64,000 nucleotides of DNA from JAEUMD01 sp036768475 (GTDB lineage: Bacteria > Pseudomonadota > Alphaproteobacteria > Rhizobiales > Hyphomicrobiaceae): positions 40,401 through 104,400 of the forward strand of contig DAIPMW010000013.1 in assembly GCA_036768475.1 (NCBI GenBank), read 5' to 3'. Both the position numbers and the translations under genes were made by a program. Below are positions 47,730-56,966 of the stretch, piece by piece; position 1 is the stretch's first letter, and every line of letters begins with the position of its first letter. The notes under the pieces are model-generated. The model was not told the origin of the DNA and made no database searches. It saw only the letters and a program-made list of their open reading frames with translations.

Positions 47730-48450
47730 CGCCCGCACCGACGTCATACCTGGCGCGCTGGCGGCCAAGGTTCTCGTGGTCGAGGATGAGGAGGCACTGG
47801 CAGAGCTGTTGCGCTACAACCTCGAAGCCGCAGGATATAACGTCGTCCACGCCACGACGGGAGAGGATGCCGAGGTGTTGATTACCGAAGAGGCACCTGA
47901 TCTCGTGATCCTCGACTGGATGCTGCCGGCTGCTTCGGGTATCGAGATTTGCCGCCGCCTGCGCGCGCGGACCGATACCCGCCAGGTCCCGATCATCATG
48001 CTGACCGCGCGCAGCGAGGAAGCGGACCGCATCCGAGGCCTTTCAACCGGTGCCGACGACTACGTCGTCAAACCATTCTCTCTGCCCGAGCTCATGGCGC
48101 GCGTAAAGGCCCTGCTGAGGCGGGCATCGCCATCGCGTATCGCGGAGGTGCTATTGGTCGGCGACATTTCGCTCGATCGCGCCGCGCATCGCGTATTGCG
48201 GGGCAAGCGCGAGGTGCGCCTTGGTCCGACCGAATTCAGGCTGCTCGAATATTTCATGCAGAGCCCGGGACGTGTCCTTTCGCGCGGACAATTGCTCGAT
48301 GGTGTGTGGGGGCGGGATGCCTACGTCGACGAGCGGACGGTGGACGTGCACATCGGCCGGCTGAGAAAGGCGCTGATTCGCGGCCGGGAGAGCGATCCCA
48401 TTCGGACAGTGCGCGGGGCGGGCTACGTCTTCGGCGAGCGCACCGTGTGA
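47722..48450 (+). CDS. phoB: Phosphate regulon response regulator PhoB
   Basis: A 242-residue OmpR-type regulator. The receiver has VEDEEAL, the phospho-acceptor in VILDWMLP and the conserved Lys in VVKPFS. A winged helix domain follows (RLGPTEFRLLEYFMQSPGRVLSR, DERTVDVHIGRLRKAL, TVRGAGYVF). It activates Pho promoters when phosphate is low. Its translation is coupled to phoU. The partner kinase PhoR is not in this window. Confidence 0.95.
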   Translation: MIDARTDVIPGALAAKVLVVEDEEALAELLRYNLEAAGYNVVHATTGEDAEVLITEEAPDLVILDWMLPAASGIEICRRLRARTDTRQVPIIMLTARSEEADRIRGLSTGADDYVVKPFSLPELMARVKALLRRASPSRIAEVLLVGDISLDRAAHRVLRGKREVRLGPTEFRLLEYFMQSPGRVLSRGQLLDGVWGRDAYVDERTVDVHIGRLRKALIRGRESDPIRTVRGAGYVFGERTV

Positions 48451-48552
48451 GGCGCACTCCCAATTGACGAGGCGACGGCTGCGGTCGGTGGTGCGGAGGC
48501 GCGGCACCTCGTTGCAGGTAATTCTCATGTCGCGCGCCAAATTGCTCTTGTC

Positions 48553-48975
48553 ATGCCAGAGCAATCTTCAGACACTGCGCCGATGCTCGCCAAACCCGTC
48601 ACAACGCGCTTGCGCATACGGCTCTATTTCTCGAACGGTTCGATGTTCGGGCCGGGCAAGGCGGACCTCCTTACCTTGATTTCCGAAACCGGCTCGATTG
48701 CCGCGGCGGGGCGGCGGCTCGGCATGAGCTATAAGCGCGCCTGGGGCCTGGTCGATACGATGAACACCATGTTCGCGGAGCCTCTGGTCGAGAGTTCGCG
48801 TGGTGGTGCGTCTCATGGCGGGGCGACCTTGACCGCGACGGGAGCGCGCGTGCTTGCGCTCTATCGGGGGCTTGAGGCGAACACCCGTTCGGGTTCGACG
48901 GCTGAAATCGAGAGTCTTGAGCAATTGCTTGCGCCGCCTGCCGCCGAACCTACCGATATGTCCGATGGAAATTAA
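48553..48975 (+). CDS. ModE-like winged-helix regulator without molybdate-binding domain
   Basis: A 140-residue DNA-binding protein. LRIRLYFSNGSMFGPGKADLLTLISETGSI and AAGRRLGMSYKRAWGLVDTMN match the N-terminal LysR-like winged helix of ModE. The rest is short and lacks the two Mop domains that bind molybdate in full-length ModE, so how it senses metal, if at all, is unknown. It lies 158 bases before modA on the same strand and is the natural candidate to control modABC. Confidence 0.88.
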   Translation: MPEQSSDTAPMLAKPVTTRLRIRLYFSNGSMFGPGKADLLTLISETGSIAAAGRRLGMSYKRAWGLVDTMNTMFAEPLVESSRGGASHGGATLTATGARVLALYRGLEANTRSGSTAEIESLEQLLAPPAAEPTDMSDGN

Positions 48976-49001
48976 CGGTTGCGCATCGCGCAAGACTGTG
49001 T

Positions 49002-49025
49002 CGTTATCCCCTCGGAAACATATCG
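49002..49025. promoter_or_regulatory. Candidate ModE-type (Mo-box) site before modA
   Basis: CGTTAT, twelve bases, then ATATCG. ModE operators place CGTTAT-like and ATAACG-like arms at this spacing, so one arm matches well and the other only partly. It lies 109 bases before the modA start and directly before a family B repeat. Confidence 0.35.
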
Positions 49026-49027
49026 CT

Positions 49028-49078
49028 AGAGCATGTTCAACTGAAGTGTGCAGCGGTTCAGGGTGAAAAACATGCTCG
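49028..49078. repeat. Family B nested palindrome, copy 3 (inverted)
   Basis: The outer arms GAGCATG (49029-49035) and CATGCTC (49071-49077) and the inner arms CTGAA (49041-49045) and TTCAG (49057-49061) mirror the copies at 3798 and 21635, in the opposite orientation. It lies in the leader between the ModE-like gene and modA. Confidence 0.8.
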
Positions 49079-49133
49079 CAACAAGTGCCGGACGCGTTCG
49101 TGTTTCCGTCAAATATGAACGCGATCTAGAGGG

Positions 49134-49952
49134 ATGTTTGCCGTGGTCGGACTAGGTAACGTACTGCGCCTCACGGCAGTTTTCGTGGTGGCGCTGGGTG
49201 CGATCGGGGCGCCTCTGGCGAAGCGGGCGAATGCTGCAGACGACGTCGTCGTGTTCGCCGCGGCCAGCCTCAAGACTGCGCTCGATGACATCTGCGTGGC
49301 CTGGAGCAAGAAGACCGGGCACAAGGTGAGCGTTTCGTTTGCCGGCAGCTCGAGCTTGGCCAAGCAGATCCAGCAGGGCGCGCCGGCCGATATCTTCATC
49401 TCCGCGAACGTCGCGTGGATGGATACGCTACAGAAGGACAATCTCATCGATGCTGCCAGCCGGCGGATCCTGCTTCGAAACCGGCTCGTTCTGATTGCTC
49501 ACGGCAAGAGCGCCGAAAAGATCGAGATCAAGAACGGCTTCAACCTTGCAGGTCTGCTCGATGACGGCAAGCTCGCGATGGCCATGGTCGATTCGGTTCC
49601 CGCCGGCATCTACGGCAAGGCGGCGCTCGTCTCGCTCGGGGTTTGGGATGCGGTTGCACCGAAGGTGGCTCAGTCCGACAACGTGCGTACGGCTCTCGCA
49701 CTCGTTGCGCGGGGAGAGGCGCCATTCGGCATCGTCTATGAAACGGATGCGGTGGCTTCCGACAACGTGACGGTAGTCGCGACGTTTCCTGAGCAGACGC
49801 ATCCGCCCATCATCTATCCCGTAGCCGTCGTTGCGGAGAGCAAGAAGAAGTCCACTGCGGAAAGCTTTCTCGACTATCTTGCGTCCAATGATGCCAGGCC
49901 AATCTTCGAACGCGAAGGTTTCTGGATCATCGAACCGATGGTGGCCAACTGA
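49134..49952 (+). CDS. modA: Molybdate ABC transporter, substrate-binding protein
   Basis: A 272-residue periplasmic protein. The signal peptide ends near residue 34 (KRANAAD). The mature part shows VVFAAASLKTALDDI, FAGSSSLAKQIQQGAPADIFISA (oxyanion loops) and DSVPAGIYGKAAL. It binds molybdate or tungstate. ATG 49134 touches GAGGGA; GTG 49143 would have better spacing (nine bases), so the real start may be three codons later. Confidence 0.94.
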   Translation: MFAVVGLGNVLRLTAVFVVALGAIGAPLAKRANAADDVVVFAAASLKTALDDICVAWSKKTGHKVSVSFAGSSSLAKQIQQGAPADIFISANVAWMDTLQKDNLIDAASRRILLRNRLVLIAHGKSAEKIEIKNGFNLAGLLDDGKLAMAMVDSVPAGIYGKAALVSLGVWDAVAPKVAQSDNVRTALALVARGEAPFGIVYETDAVASDNVTVVATFPEQTHPPIIYPVAVVAESKKKSTAESFLDYLASNDARPIFEREGFWIIEPMVAN

Positions 49953-49967
49953 TCGTGCAAGCAACTT

Positions 49968-50669
49968 ATGACGACCGAGTGGCTATCGCCTGAGGAATGG
50001 ACAGCCGTCGCGCTCTCCTTGCGGGTTTCCCTGGTTGCGACGGTCGTCTCGCTGCCGTTCGGAATAGCGGTTGCGCTTGCGCTGGCGCGCGGGCGATTTG
50101 CAGGTAAGCAACTGCTGAACGGGATCGTCCATCTGCCGCTTATCCTGCCACCCGTCGTGACGGGTTATCTGCTGCTGATCGTGCTTGGCCGGCGTGGCGC
50201 CGTAGGCAGCGTTCTCGACACCTGGTTCGGCATCGTGCTGGCGTTCAAATGGACGGGTGCGGCAGTTGCTGCGGGTGTGATGGCGTTCCCGTTGATGGTC
50301 CGTGCAATCCGCCTGGCGATCGAGGCGGTAGATCCCAAACTTGAGCAGGCCGCGGCTACGCTCGGGGCCAATCGCATATGGACCTTCGTCTTCGTGACGC
50401 TGCCGCTGATCCTGCCAGGCATTCTTGCCGGCTGTATTCTCGCCTTCGCCAAGGCTATGGGCGAGTTCGGTGCAACGATCACGTTCGTCTCCAATATTCC
50501 CGGCCAGACACAGACGCTGCCGTCTGCGATCTACGCCTTTCTGCAGGTTCCCGGTGGAGACGGACCGGCGTTTCGCCTAGTGTTGATCTCGGTCTTTGTG
50601 GCGGTCGGCGCATTACTCGTTTCCGAGGTTGTGGCAACGCGCGTCGCACGAAGGATCGCCGGCAAATGA
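49968..50669 (+). CDS. modB: Molybdate ABC transporter permease
   Basis: A 233-residue membrane protein with about five membrane segments. LILPPVVTGYLLLIVLGRRGAVGS and the EAA loop LEQAAATLGANRIWTFVFVTLPLILPG, then FAKAMGEFGATITFVSNIPGQTQT are characteristic of ModB. It starts 16 bases after modA and overlaps modC by four bases. Confidence 0.95.
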   Translation: MTTEWLSPEEWTAVALSLRVSLVATVVSLPFGIAVALALARGRFAGKQLLNGIVHLPLILPPVVTGYLLLIVLGRRGAVGSVLDTWFGIVLAFKWTGAAVAAGVMAFPLMVRAIRLAIEAVDPKLEQAAATLGANRIWTFVFVTLPLILPGILAGCILAFAKAMGEFGATITFVSNIPGQTQTLPSAIYAFLQVPGGDGPAFRLVLISVFVAVGALLVSEVVATRVARRIAGK

Positions 50670-51772
50670 CCCTCGAAATTTCGCTTGCTCACCGGTTCGG
50701 CGATTTCGTGATCGACGTATCGTTTCAAGCGCCAGCCGGTATTACGGCGCTCTTCGGACGTTCAGGCGCGGGCAAGACGACGGTGGTCAATGCGGTCGCC
50801 GGTCTGTTGCGGCCGGAGCGCGGCCGCATTACCGTCAACGGTCACAGCCTGCTCGATACGCAGGCGGGCATCAACGTTCCCGTCTACAGTCGCCGGGTGG
50901 GTTACGTCTTTCAGGATGCGCGCCTCTTTCCCCACCTCACAGTTCGCCAGAACCTCCAGTTCGGCGCGCGGTTCAATCCGGTGGGCGGCGCGACAACCAG
51001 TCTTGAGAATGTCGTCGATCTGCTCGGTATCGGTCATCTTCTGGGGCGCTGGCCGGGCACATTATCGGGGGGTGAGAAGCAGCGCGTCGCGATCGGGCGG
51101 GCGTTGCTGAGCAACCCGCGCATTCTTCTGATGGACGAGCCGCTGGCCGCCCTCGACGAATCGCGCAAGGCCGAGATACTGCCCTATCTGGAACGCCTGC
51201 GCGACGAGCTCGACATTCCAATACTCTATGTCAGTCATGCCGTGCCAGAAGTGGCGCGCCTTGCGACGACTCTGGTCGCTCTCTCGGATGGGCGGGTCAT
51301 GCGTCATGGCCCGGCTGCGGAAGTTCTGGCCGACCCGAACGCCTTTCCGGTCCTGGGGCGGCAGGAGGCCGGATCGTTTCTGGTCGCGACCGTGCTGGGT
51401 CACGACCGCGGCGACGGGCTGACAGAACTCGGTTTCAGCGGCGGGCGCATCTATACGCCCTACTTTCAAGCAGCTCCTGGAACGAAACTGCGCGTTCGCA
51501 TCCGCGCTCGCGACATCATCCTGGCTCTGCGTCAACCGGAGGATACGAGCGCGCTGAATATCCTGCCCGCCACGGTGCGCGAAATCGGAGCGCGGGAGGG
51601 CGCCATCGTTGACGTTTCCGTGCGATGCGGGGAGACCGATCTGCTGGCCCGCATCACGCGGCGCTCGCTGATTAGGCTCAAGCTCGCTCAAGGCACACCA
51701 TGCTATGCAATACTGAAGTCCGTTGCGGTTGCACGGCGCGATATCGGTATTTTCGAGGAGCGGCCTGACTGA
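50666..51772 (+). CDS. modC: Molybdate ABC transporter ATP-binding protein
   Basis: A 368-residue protein. Walker A is GRSGAGKTT, followed by VGYVFQDARLFPHLTVRQNL, the signature LSGGEKQRVAIGRALL and Walker B ILLMDEPLAALD. A C-terminal Mop/TOBE domain (ALNILPATVREIGAREGAIVDVSVRCG) binds molybdate and can sense it. The ATG overlaps the modB stop. It is the only Mop-type molybdate-binding domain visible in this operon. Confidence 0.95.
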   Translation: MTLEISLAHRFGDFVIDVSFQAPAGITALFGRSGAGKTTVVNAVAGLLRPERGRITVNGHSLLDTQAGINVPVYSRRVGYVFQDARLFPHLTVRQNLQFGARFNPVGGATTSLENVVDLLGIGHLLGRWPGTLSGGEKQRVAIGRALLSNPRILLMDEPLAALDESRKAEILPYLERLRDELDIPILYVSHAVPEVARLATTLVALSDGRVMRHGPAAEVLADPNAFPVLGRQEAGSFLVATVLGHDRGDGLTELGFSGGRIYTPYFQAAPGTKLRVRIRARDIILALRQPEDTSALNILPATVREIGAREGAIVDVSVRCGETDLLARITRRSLIRLKLAQGTPCYAILKSVAVARRDIGIFEERPD

Positions 51773-51812
51773 CCAGTGCGGCAGGCGCTCGGACCGGTTC
51801 CATAACAGGAAT

Positions 51813-52835
51813 TCAGCTTTGCTGCTCGCGCCACAAGGCAGGAGCCAAGCCGATCTCGCGCTTGAAGGCGCGACTGAACGCTTCTTCGGACTCATAACCG
51901 ATCATATAGGCGATCTGAGAAACAGACTTCGTTGTTTCGCGCAGCTGGAGTTTTGCTGTTTCCATACGCCAGGACGTGAGATAGCGATTAGGCGGCATGC
52001 CGACGAGTGCTCCGAAGCGGTCTACGAAAGCGCTTCGTGACATGCCCACCTGTTTCGCCAGATCCTCAACCGTCCACGCGGCGGCAATCTTCTCGTGCAT
52101 GAGCGCCAGCGCGCGGCCGATCCGAGGATCCCTGAGGCCTTTGAGCCATCCGGTCTGCCGCTCTCCTTCCTGTTCGGCATAGCGCCGAATGGCCTCGATC
52201 AGCAAAAGCTCAGAAAGTCGCGATAAAACATCTGACGATGCCAGGCGACCCGCAAAGATTTCACCGGCGGCGAACGCCATGGATGCCTCGATGAGGCCGC
52301 GGGACGCTGCTTCACGCACGTCGATCGTCAGCAGACACGGTAAGGCTGCAATGAGCGGATTGTAGAAGTCATCGCAACCGAGAAAGCCGCATATCATGTG
52401 AGCCGGCTCGCCGCCTCCCCCGTAATCGATGCGTGCCAGGCCGCCGTCGGGAGCCAACTGGATGAGATGATGACCATCGCAAGGGGCGATACCTTGTGCA
52501 CTGGCCAGGACGTGGACATCATTGCGGGGCAAAACCACGAGTTCGCCCGCGGACACCTCTATTGCAGGATCAGCGTTTACGGATACCATCATGCTGCCTT
52601 GAAGCAGGAGATGGTAGGCGATCATCTGTGACGGCTTGGCCAGGATCGGCCCGCAGTCTTCGCTGGTGACATAGGAGCTGACGGCCCACGGAGCCGAAAA
52701 GCGCGCATCGAGAAAAACGCCGCCCTTGAGACGGATCGAGCGCATCACGTCTGAAAGTGGATCGGTCAAGGCCGCCTCCGCAATTCTGGACGAACGGTCA
52801 AGCAAGCAGGCCGGACGGTCATTCCGCGGCCGCAC
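51813..52835 (-). CDS. AraC-family transcriptional regulator with cupin sensor
   Basis: A 340-residue regulator. The N-terminal half is a cupin domain (DPLSDVMRSIRLKGGVF; IAYHLLLQGSMMVSVN; GELVVLPRNDVHVL), and the last 100 residues are two AraC helix-turn-helix motifs (WTVEDLAKQVGMSRSAFVDRF; VSQIAYMIGYESEEAFSRAFKREIG). The ligand is unknown. It is divergent from the methyltransferase at 52946 with about 110 bases between them, so it may control that gene. The GTG start has a weak site; ATG at 52745 would cut into the cupin domain. Confidence 0.88.
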   Translation of the reverse strand: MRPRNDRPACLLDRSSRIAEAALTDPLSDVMRSIRLKGGVFLDARFSAPWAVSSYVTSEDCGPILAKPSQMIAYHLLLQGSMMVSVNADPAIEVSAGELVVLPRNDVHVLASAQGIAPCDGHHLIQLAPDGGLARIDYGGGGEPAHMICGFLGCDDFYNPLIAALPCLLTIDVREAASRGLIEASMAFAAGEIFAGRLASSDVLSRLSELLLIEAIRRYAEQEGERQTGWLKGLRDPRIGRALALMHEKIAAAWTVEDLAKQVGMSRSAFVDRFGALVGMPPNRYLTSWRMETAKLQLRETTKSVSQIAYMIGYESEEAFSRAFKREIGLAPALWREQQS

Positions 52836-52945
52836 AATCCAGCGTTAGCTTCTCACCTGTAAGTAGCCGACCCTCAAGCGGACCGCCACAAGGAAAGGCG
52901 TTCCCGCTGCGGATGCGGCGTGTCGCAGGAGCGGAGAGAGAACCG

Positions 52946-53761
52946 ATGAACCTCAGGATCGCATTACCAGATTACAAACAGATCAAGGCGAGCCAGCAAG
53001 CCACGTGGGCATCCGGCGATTACGCCGTCATTGGCACCACGCTTCAGATCGTGGGAGAGAACCTGTGCGAAGCCGTGGATCTTGGTGCAGACGAGCGCGT
53101 CTTGGACGTCGCGGCCGGGAACGGAAATGCCACGCTGGCCGCCGCGCGTCGGTTTGCCGATGTCACCGCCACCGACTATGTCGCCGCACTTCTCGACCGA
53201 GCCAGGGAACGCGCAATCTCAGAACGGTTGAAAGTGACCTTCAGACAGGCTGACGCGGAAGCCCTTCCATTTGCCGACCAGAGTTTCGACGTGGCGCTAT
53301 CCACGTTCGGCGTGATGTTTACGCCCAATCAGGAACAGGCTGCTGCCGAACTGGTGCGCGTCGTGCGAAAGGGCGGGCGCATCGGGCTTGCGAACTGGAC
53401 GCCCGATGGATTCATCGGTCAGCTGTTCAAGGTCATCGGCAAGTATGTTCCGCCTCCTGCCGGCATCAAACCTCCGGTATTATGGGGCACACCGTCACGT
53501 CTCGCTGAGTTGTTCCAGGGTCACCAGGTGTCGACTACGAGGCAGGACTTCCAATTCCGCTACAGATCCGCAGAGCACTGGCTGAACGTCTTCAAGACCT
53601 ATTACGGGCCAACGCAACGAGCATTTTCCTTGCTCGACACCAAACAGCAGGCGGAATTGCAGGCAGATGTCCTCGCGTTGCTGGAGCACTACAACCGCAG
53701 CACCAATGGATCGTTGATCGTTCCCAGCGAGTATCTTGAGGTTGTGATAATCAAGCACTGA
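52946..53761 (+). CDS. Class I SAM-dependent methyltransferase
   Basis: A 271-residue protein. The SAM motif is VLDVAAGNGNATLAAARRF near residue 55, with ADAEALPFADQSFDVALSTFGVMF following as motifs II-III of the UbiE/Methyltransf_11 type. The substrate is unknown. GCGGAGAGAG precedes the ATG. Divergence from an AraC regulator suggests an inducible small-molecule methylation. Confidence 0.88.
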   Translation: MNLRIALPDYKQIKASQQATWASGDYAVIGTTLQIVGENLCEAVDLGADERVLDVAAGNGNATLAAARRFADVTATDYVAALLDRARERAISERLKVTFRQADAEALPFADQSFDVALSTFGVMFTPNQEQAAAELVRVVRKGGRIGLANWTPDGFIGQLFKVIGKYVPPPAGIKPPVLWGTPSRLAELFQGHQVSTTRQDFQFRYRSAEHWLNVFKTYYGPTQRAFSLLDTKQQAELQADVLALLEHYNRSTNGSLIVPSEYLEVVIIKH

Positions 53762-53856
53762 TCGTTCGACTGCGTTGCGAGTTTCAAGCGGGCAATAAAT
53801 AGAGCAGGTCCGGTCATGGTGCCATCGCTTCGACCACTGTGGCCTTCTCTGGAGTC

Positions 53857-53975
53857 TGATCGGCCGCGATGGAAGCACGACTGCTTCCATCGCAGCCGTT
53901 ATTGAGGTTCTCAAACAAAGGGATAGAGCAGGCCAAAACGGCCAGACGTGATGCAATCAAAAGCTGACCTGCTCT
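53857..53975. repeat. Family A structured repeat, copy 3
   Basis: The first-module arms GCGATGGAAGC (53866-53876) and GCTTCCATCGC (53883-53893) are perfect, extended by four more pairs after one mismatch. The spacer includes CTCTCAAACAAAG-like bases. The second module runs from AGAGCAGG (53925) to CCTGCTCT (ending 53975). Just upstream, AGAGCAGGTC at 53801-53810 may be a broken end of another copy. The 334-bp gap around it holds no gene. Confidence 0.85.
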
Positions 53976-54095
53976 AAGCGCTTGTATGAAGTATCTGAAT
54001 CAGGACTTCGTGGCACTTCGCGCCAAATCAATCGGGAACGATACGTGACATAAGGCGTTGCTTGCATACCGTTCGCAAAAGGCAGAGCCAGGCCG

Positions 54096-54314
54096 ATGGC
54101 CAACACCCGCAACACTGACAAACTTCGCGCGCGCTTCGGGCGGTTCCAGAACAAGCTTAAGCAGACAAGAGAGCGGTTCCGTGATCACAACGCACGGGCG
54201 TTTTCACTCGACTACGAGCGCTTCGTTTCCGCGCTGAAAGGGCGTGATACTCACGACGGCGACAAGCCTGATGAGCAACCGCGTTCCACGCAAGACCCGC
54301 GCAAGGACCGGTAG
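54096..54314 (+). CDS. Small basic protein, unknown function
   Basis: A 72-residue highly charged protein (many Arg, Lys, Asp) without signal or membrane segment; KLRARFGRFQNKLKQTRERFRDH looks helical. I do not recognise it. The ribosome-binding site is weak. It precedes the small protein at 54388, which has better support. Confidence 0.4.
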   Translation: MANTRNTDKLRARFGRFQNKLKQTRERFRDHNARAFSLDYERFVSALKGRDTHDGDKPDEQPRSTQDPRKDR

Positions 54315-54387
54315 TCATATCTTGTGACAATTTGATTGAATGCCTATGTCGGAGGGGTGTTCCGCCTCTTTGTGAAAGGGATGCGCC

Positions 54388-54588
54388 ATGACTAGGACAG
54401 TTGTCGGAAAGTTCGACAATATGGACAAGATTCGCAATGCCAGAGAGGATCTCGTAGCCACTGGCATACCCCAGGAGAAGATCCTGGTGAACGAAGGCGC
54501 AATTGAGCTCAAGGTTATTGTGCCGAACGTCACGGAGCGCGAGATCCTGGAAATCCTGCAGCGGCACGACCCGGTGAAAATAAGCTGA
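54388..54588 (+). CDS. Small conserved-looking protein, possible stress-protein fold
   Basis: A 66-residue protein: VVGKFDNMDKIRNAREDLVATGIPQEKILV then LKVIVPNVTEREILEILQRHDP. The pattern of an alternating beta strand, helix and turn resembles the ferredoxin-like start of general stress proteins of the 17M type, but the likeness is loose. AAAGGG precedes the ATG by about nine bases. It is convergent with egtD. Confidence 0.6.
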   Translation: MTRTVVGKFDNMDKIRNAREDLVATGIPQEKILVNEGAIELKVIVPNVTEREILEILQRHDPVKIS

Positions 54589-54645
54589 GCCTGAATGTAA
54601 GAGCGTTGCTACGACTGTTTCGGGCATCTCGGTTTTGGCTATGGT

Positions 54646-55644
54646 TCACTGCTCGACGCGCCGCAGAGCTTGGACGCTGAACAGCTTCTCTTCATCAAGC
54701 CAAACCCGTTCACAACGCCAACCGGCCCCCGCCGCAAGACGTGCGAAGCGTTCGAGCGTGTACTTGTGAGACAACTCGGTGCGGAGCGTTTCGCCGTTTG
54801 CGAAGTGGAACGTGCGGCCAAAAACGCTAACCGAATGCGCGCGCTTGCTGACGAGGTGCATCTCTATGCGGCTCTTTTCCGCGTTGTAAATTGCGCGGTG
54901 CTCGAACGCATCAAGATCGAACACATCTCCGAACCGCCGATTGGCATGCGCCAGTAGGTTGAGATTGAACTGCGCCGTGACGCCGGCGGCATCATTGTAG
55001 GCGCGCAACAGAACATTGAGATCCTTTTCGAGATCGACGCCCACAATCAATCGACTTGCCGGGCCCAGAAGCCTGCCGAAGCGATCGAGAAGTTCTTTTG
55101 CCTCCTGTAATTCGAAGTTGCCAATCGTTGAACCCGGAAAGAAGCCGATCGTTGTGCAGTTGGCAGGTAGCTTGGGCAATCCTTCTATTGTTGTGAAATC
55201 AGCTGGCAAGGGTATCAGGTGCAGCGCCGGAAATCTGCGACCAAGCCGTGCACGAGCATTTTGCAGGGCCTCCATGGATACGTCGATTGAAACGTAGGCA
55301 CGAAGATCCGCAATTGCTTCGAGAAGGATCTCCGTTTTTCTGCTGGAGCCCGACCCGAATTCGACGAGAACCGCTTGTGCGCCTACATGATGAGCAATGT
55401 CACGTGCGTTGTTCTCCAGAATCCCGATCTCTGTGCGCGTCGGATAGTACTCTGGAAGCTGTGTGATCTGTTCGAACAGATCGCTGCCCCGGGCATCATA
55501 GAAGTAGCGACTTGGGACTCGTTTCACTTCCCGGGACAGGCCGGCGATCAGATCCTGCGCGAAGCGGTCATCGTCGGCGGAGAACGTCTCACGAGTTTCC
55601 GCATTCTCGAGCCGCGCCCTGCGCGCCAGTCGCGCCGGCATCAT
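54646..55644 (-). CDS. egtD: L-histidine N-alpha-methyltransferase
   Basis: A 332-residue enzyme that trimethylates histidine to hercynine. It shows KRVPSRYFYDARGSDLFEQIT, YYPTRTEIGIL, the SAM motif VEFGSGSSRKT, and FFPGSTIGNF; these are all EgtD hallmarks. It overlaps the egtB stop by four bases, so the pair is translationally coupled. Ergothioneine protects against oxidants. Confidence 0.94.
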   Translation of the reverse strand: MMPARLARRARLENAETRETFSADDDRFAQDLIAGLSREVKRVPSRYFYDARGSDLFEQITQLPEYYPTRTEIGILENNARDIAHHVGAQAVLVEFGSGSSRKTEILLEAIADLRAYVSIDVSMEALQNARARLGRRFPALHLIPLPADFTTIEGLPKLPANCTTIGFFPGSTIGNFELQEAKELLDRFGRLLGPASRLIVGVDLEKDLNVLLRAYNDAAGVTAQFNLNLLAHANRRFGDVFDLDAFEHRAIYNAEKSRIEMHLVSKRAHSVSVFGRTFHFANGETLRTELSHKYTLERFARLAAGAGWRCERVWLDEEKLFSVQALRRVEQ

Positions 55645-56966
55645 GTTTCGACCTCGCTTGCCAGCCGTACACCTGCAAATTGCCAGCGCTGATGCGGATA
55701 GAAGAAATTGCGATACGTCGCGCGCGAATGACCCACGGGTGTAACGCAGGACGAGCCTCTGAGCACTTGCTGGGAAACCATGAACTTGCCGTTATATTCT
55801 CCAATCGTCCCATCAGGCACGCGATAGCCCGGGTATGGGTGGTAGGCGCTTGCGGTCCATTGCCAGACTTCGCCGAATGCCTGGCGAATGGAGCCATCAC
55901 CAACGCCCTGCAACGGTTGGGGTGATAAAATCCGGTTTGATGCCGGCGGTGATTGCGTGGTGCCCGCGAGGCGGACTGCCGTTTCCCATTCGAACTCGGT
56001 TGGCAACCGGCGGCCTGCCCAGCGTGCATAGGCATCCGCTTCAAAGTAGCTGACGTGCGTTACAGGTGCGGCTGGGTTGATGGTCTGCAGTCCGTGAAGT
56101 GTCATTTGCATCCAGTTGCCGTCGCGGTAGACCCATCGTAGTGGCGCCTGCCAGTTTCCGCCCTCGACGTGTCCCCATCCGTCCGCGAGCCATAGCAGCG
56201 GATCGCGATAGCCCCCATCTTCGATGAATTGAAGCCATTCGCCGTTCGTCACCAACCTGTCGGCCATGCAAAAAGGCTGTAGCAGGACCTTATGGCTCGG
56301 CCTCTCATTGTCCCAGGCAAAGTCCTCGCCATCATAGCCGAGAGAAAAGATCCCGCCCTTGAAGTTGATCCAATTGATCGGGGATATGCTTGCAGGTAGC
56401 GGGTTCGCGGCATCGACATCGAGTTTTCGGTAGGCTGGCGTCAGCGGACTTTCCGCGAACACCCACAGGATATCGGTGAGCAGGAGTTCCTGATGCTGCT
56501 GCTCGTGGTTGATGCCGATTTCGATGAGCGATTGTACCTCTGGAGACAGACCTTCGGGGCGTGAAAGAAGTTCATCAAGACGCTGGTCGACATGGTGTCG
56601 GTAGGCCACAACCTCCTCGATTGTAGGGCGCGTCAGCAAACCGCGTCGCGGCCGGGGGTGTCGTTCGCCAGCGCCGACGTAATACGAATTGAAGCAGTAT
56701 GAGAAGCGCTCGTCAAAAACCTCGTATCCTGGAAGGTGCTGCTTCAAGACAAATGTCTCGAAGAACCATGTGACGTGGGCGAGGTGCCATTTTGTTGGAC
56801 TCGCATCATCGGCCGGCTGGACAACCATGTCTTCGGCGGTCAATGGCCTGGCCAAATCGAGCGAATGCTTGCGCGTGACATGCAGCCGAGCGTGTAGCTG
56901 CTCGGCGGCATTAAGCGAATCCAGCTTCGCTATCGAGATGTTAGAGCGTGCAGCAGATCCGGCCAT
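55641..56966 (-). CDS. egtB: Ergothioneine biosynthesis protein EgtB (sulfoxide synthase)
   Basis: A 441-residue enzyme. A DinB-like N-domain carries the iron ligands in KWHLAHVTWFFE (near residue 61) and the NHEQQHQELLLTDI motif; a formylglycine-synthase-like domain follows (FAWDNERPSHKVLL, GRRLPTEFEWE, VLRGSSCVTP). It joins hercynine to cysteine or gamma-glutamylcysteine with oxygen. ATG 56966 is chosen since GGAGG lies nine bases upstream; the TTG three codons earlier touches that site. The genes egtA, egtC and egtE are not in the window. Confidence 0.94.
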   Translation of the reverse strand: MAGSAARSNISIAKLDSLNAAEQLHARLHVTRKHSLDLARPLTAEDMVVQPADDASPTKWHLAHVTWFFETFVLKQHLPGYEVFDERFSYCFNSYYVGAGERHPRPRRGLLTRPTIEEVVAYRHHVDQRLDELLSRPEGLSPEVQSLIEIGINHEQQHQELLLTDILWVFAESPLTPAYRKLDVDAANPLPASISPINWINFKGGIFSLGYDGEDFAWDNERPSHKVLLQPFCMADRLVTNGEWLQFIEDGGYRDPLLWLADGWGHVEGGNWQAPLRWVYRDGNWMQMTLHGLQTINPAAPVTHVSYFEADAYARWAGRRLPTEFEWETAVRLAGTTQSPPASNRILSPQPLQGVGDGSIRQAFGEVWQWTASAYHPYPGYRVPDGTIGEYNGKFMVSQQVLRGSSCVTPVGHSRATYRNFFYPHQRWQFAGVRLASEVET

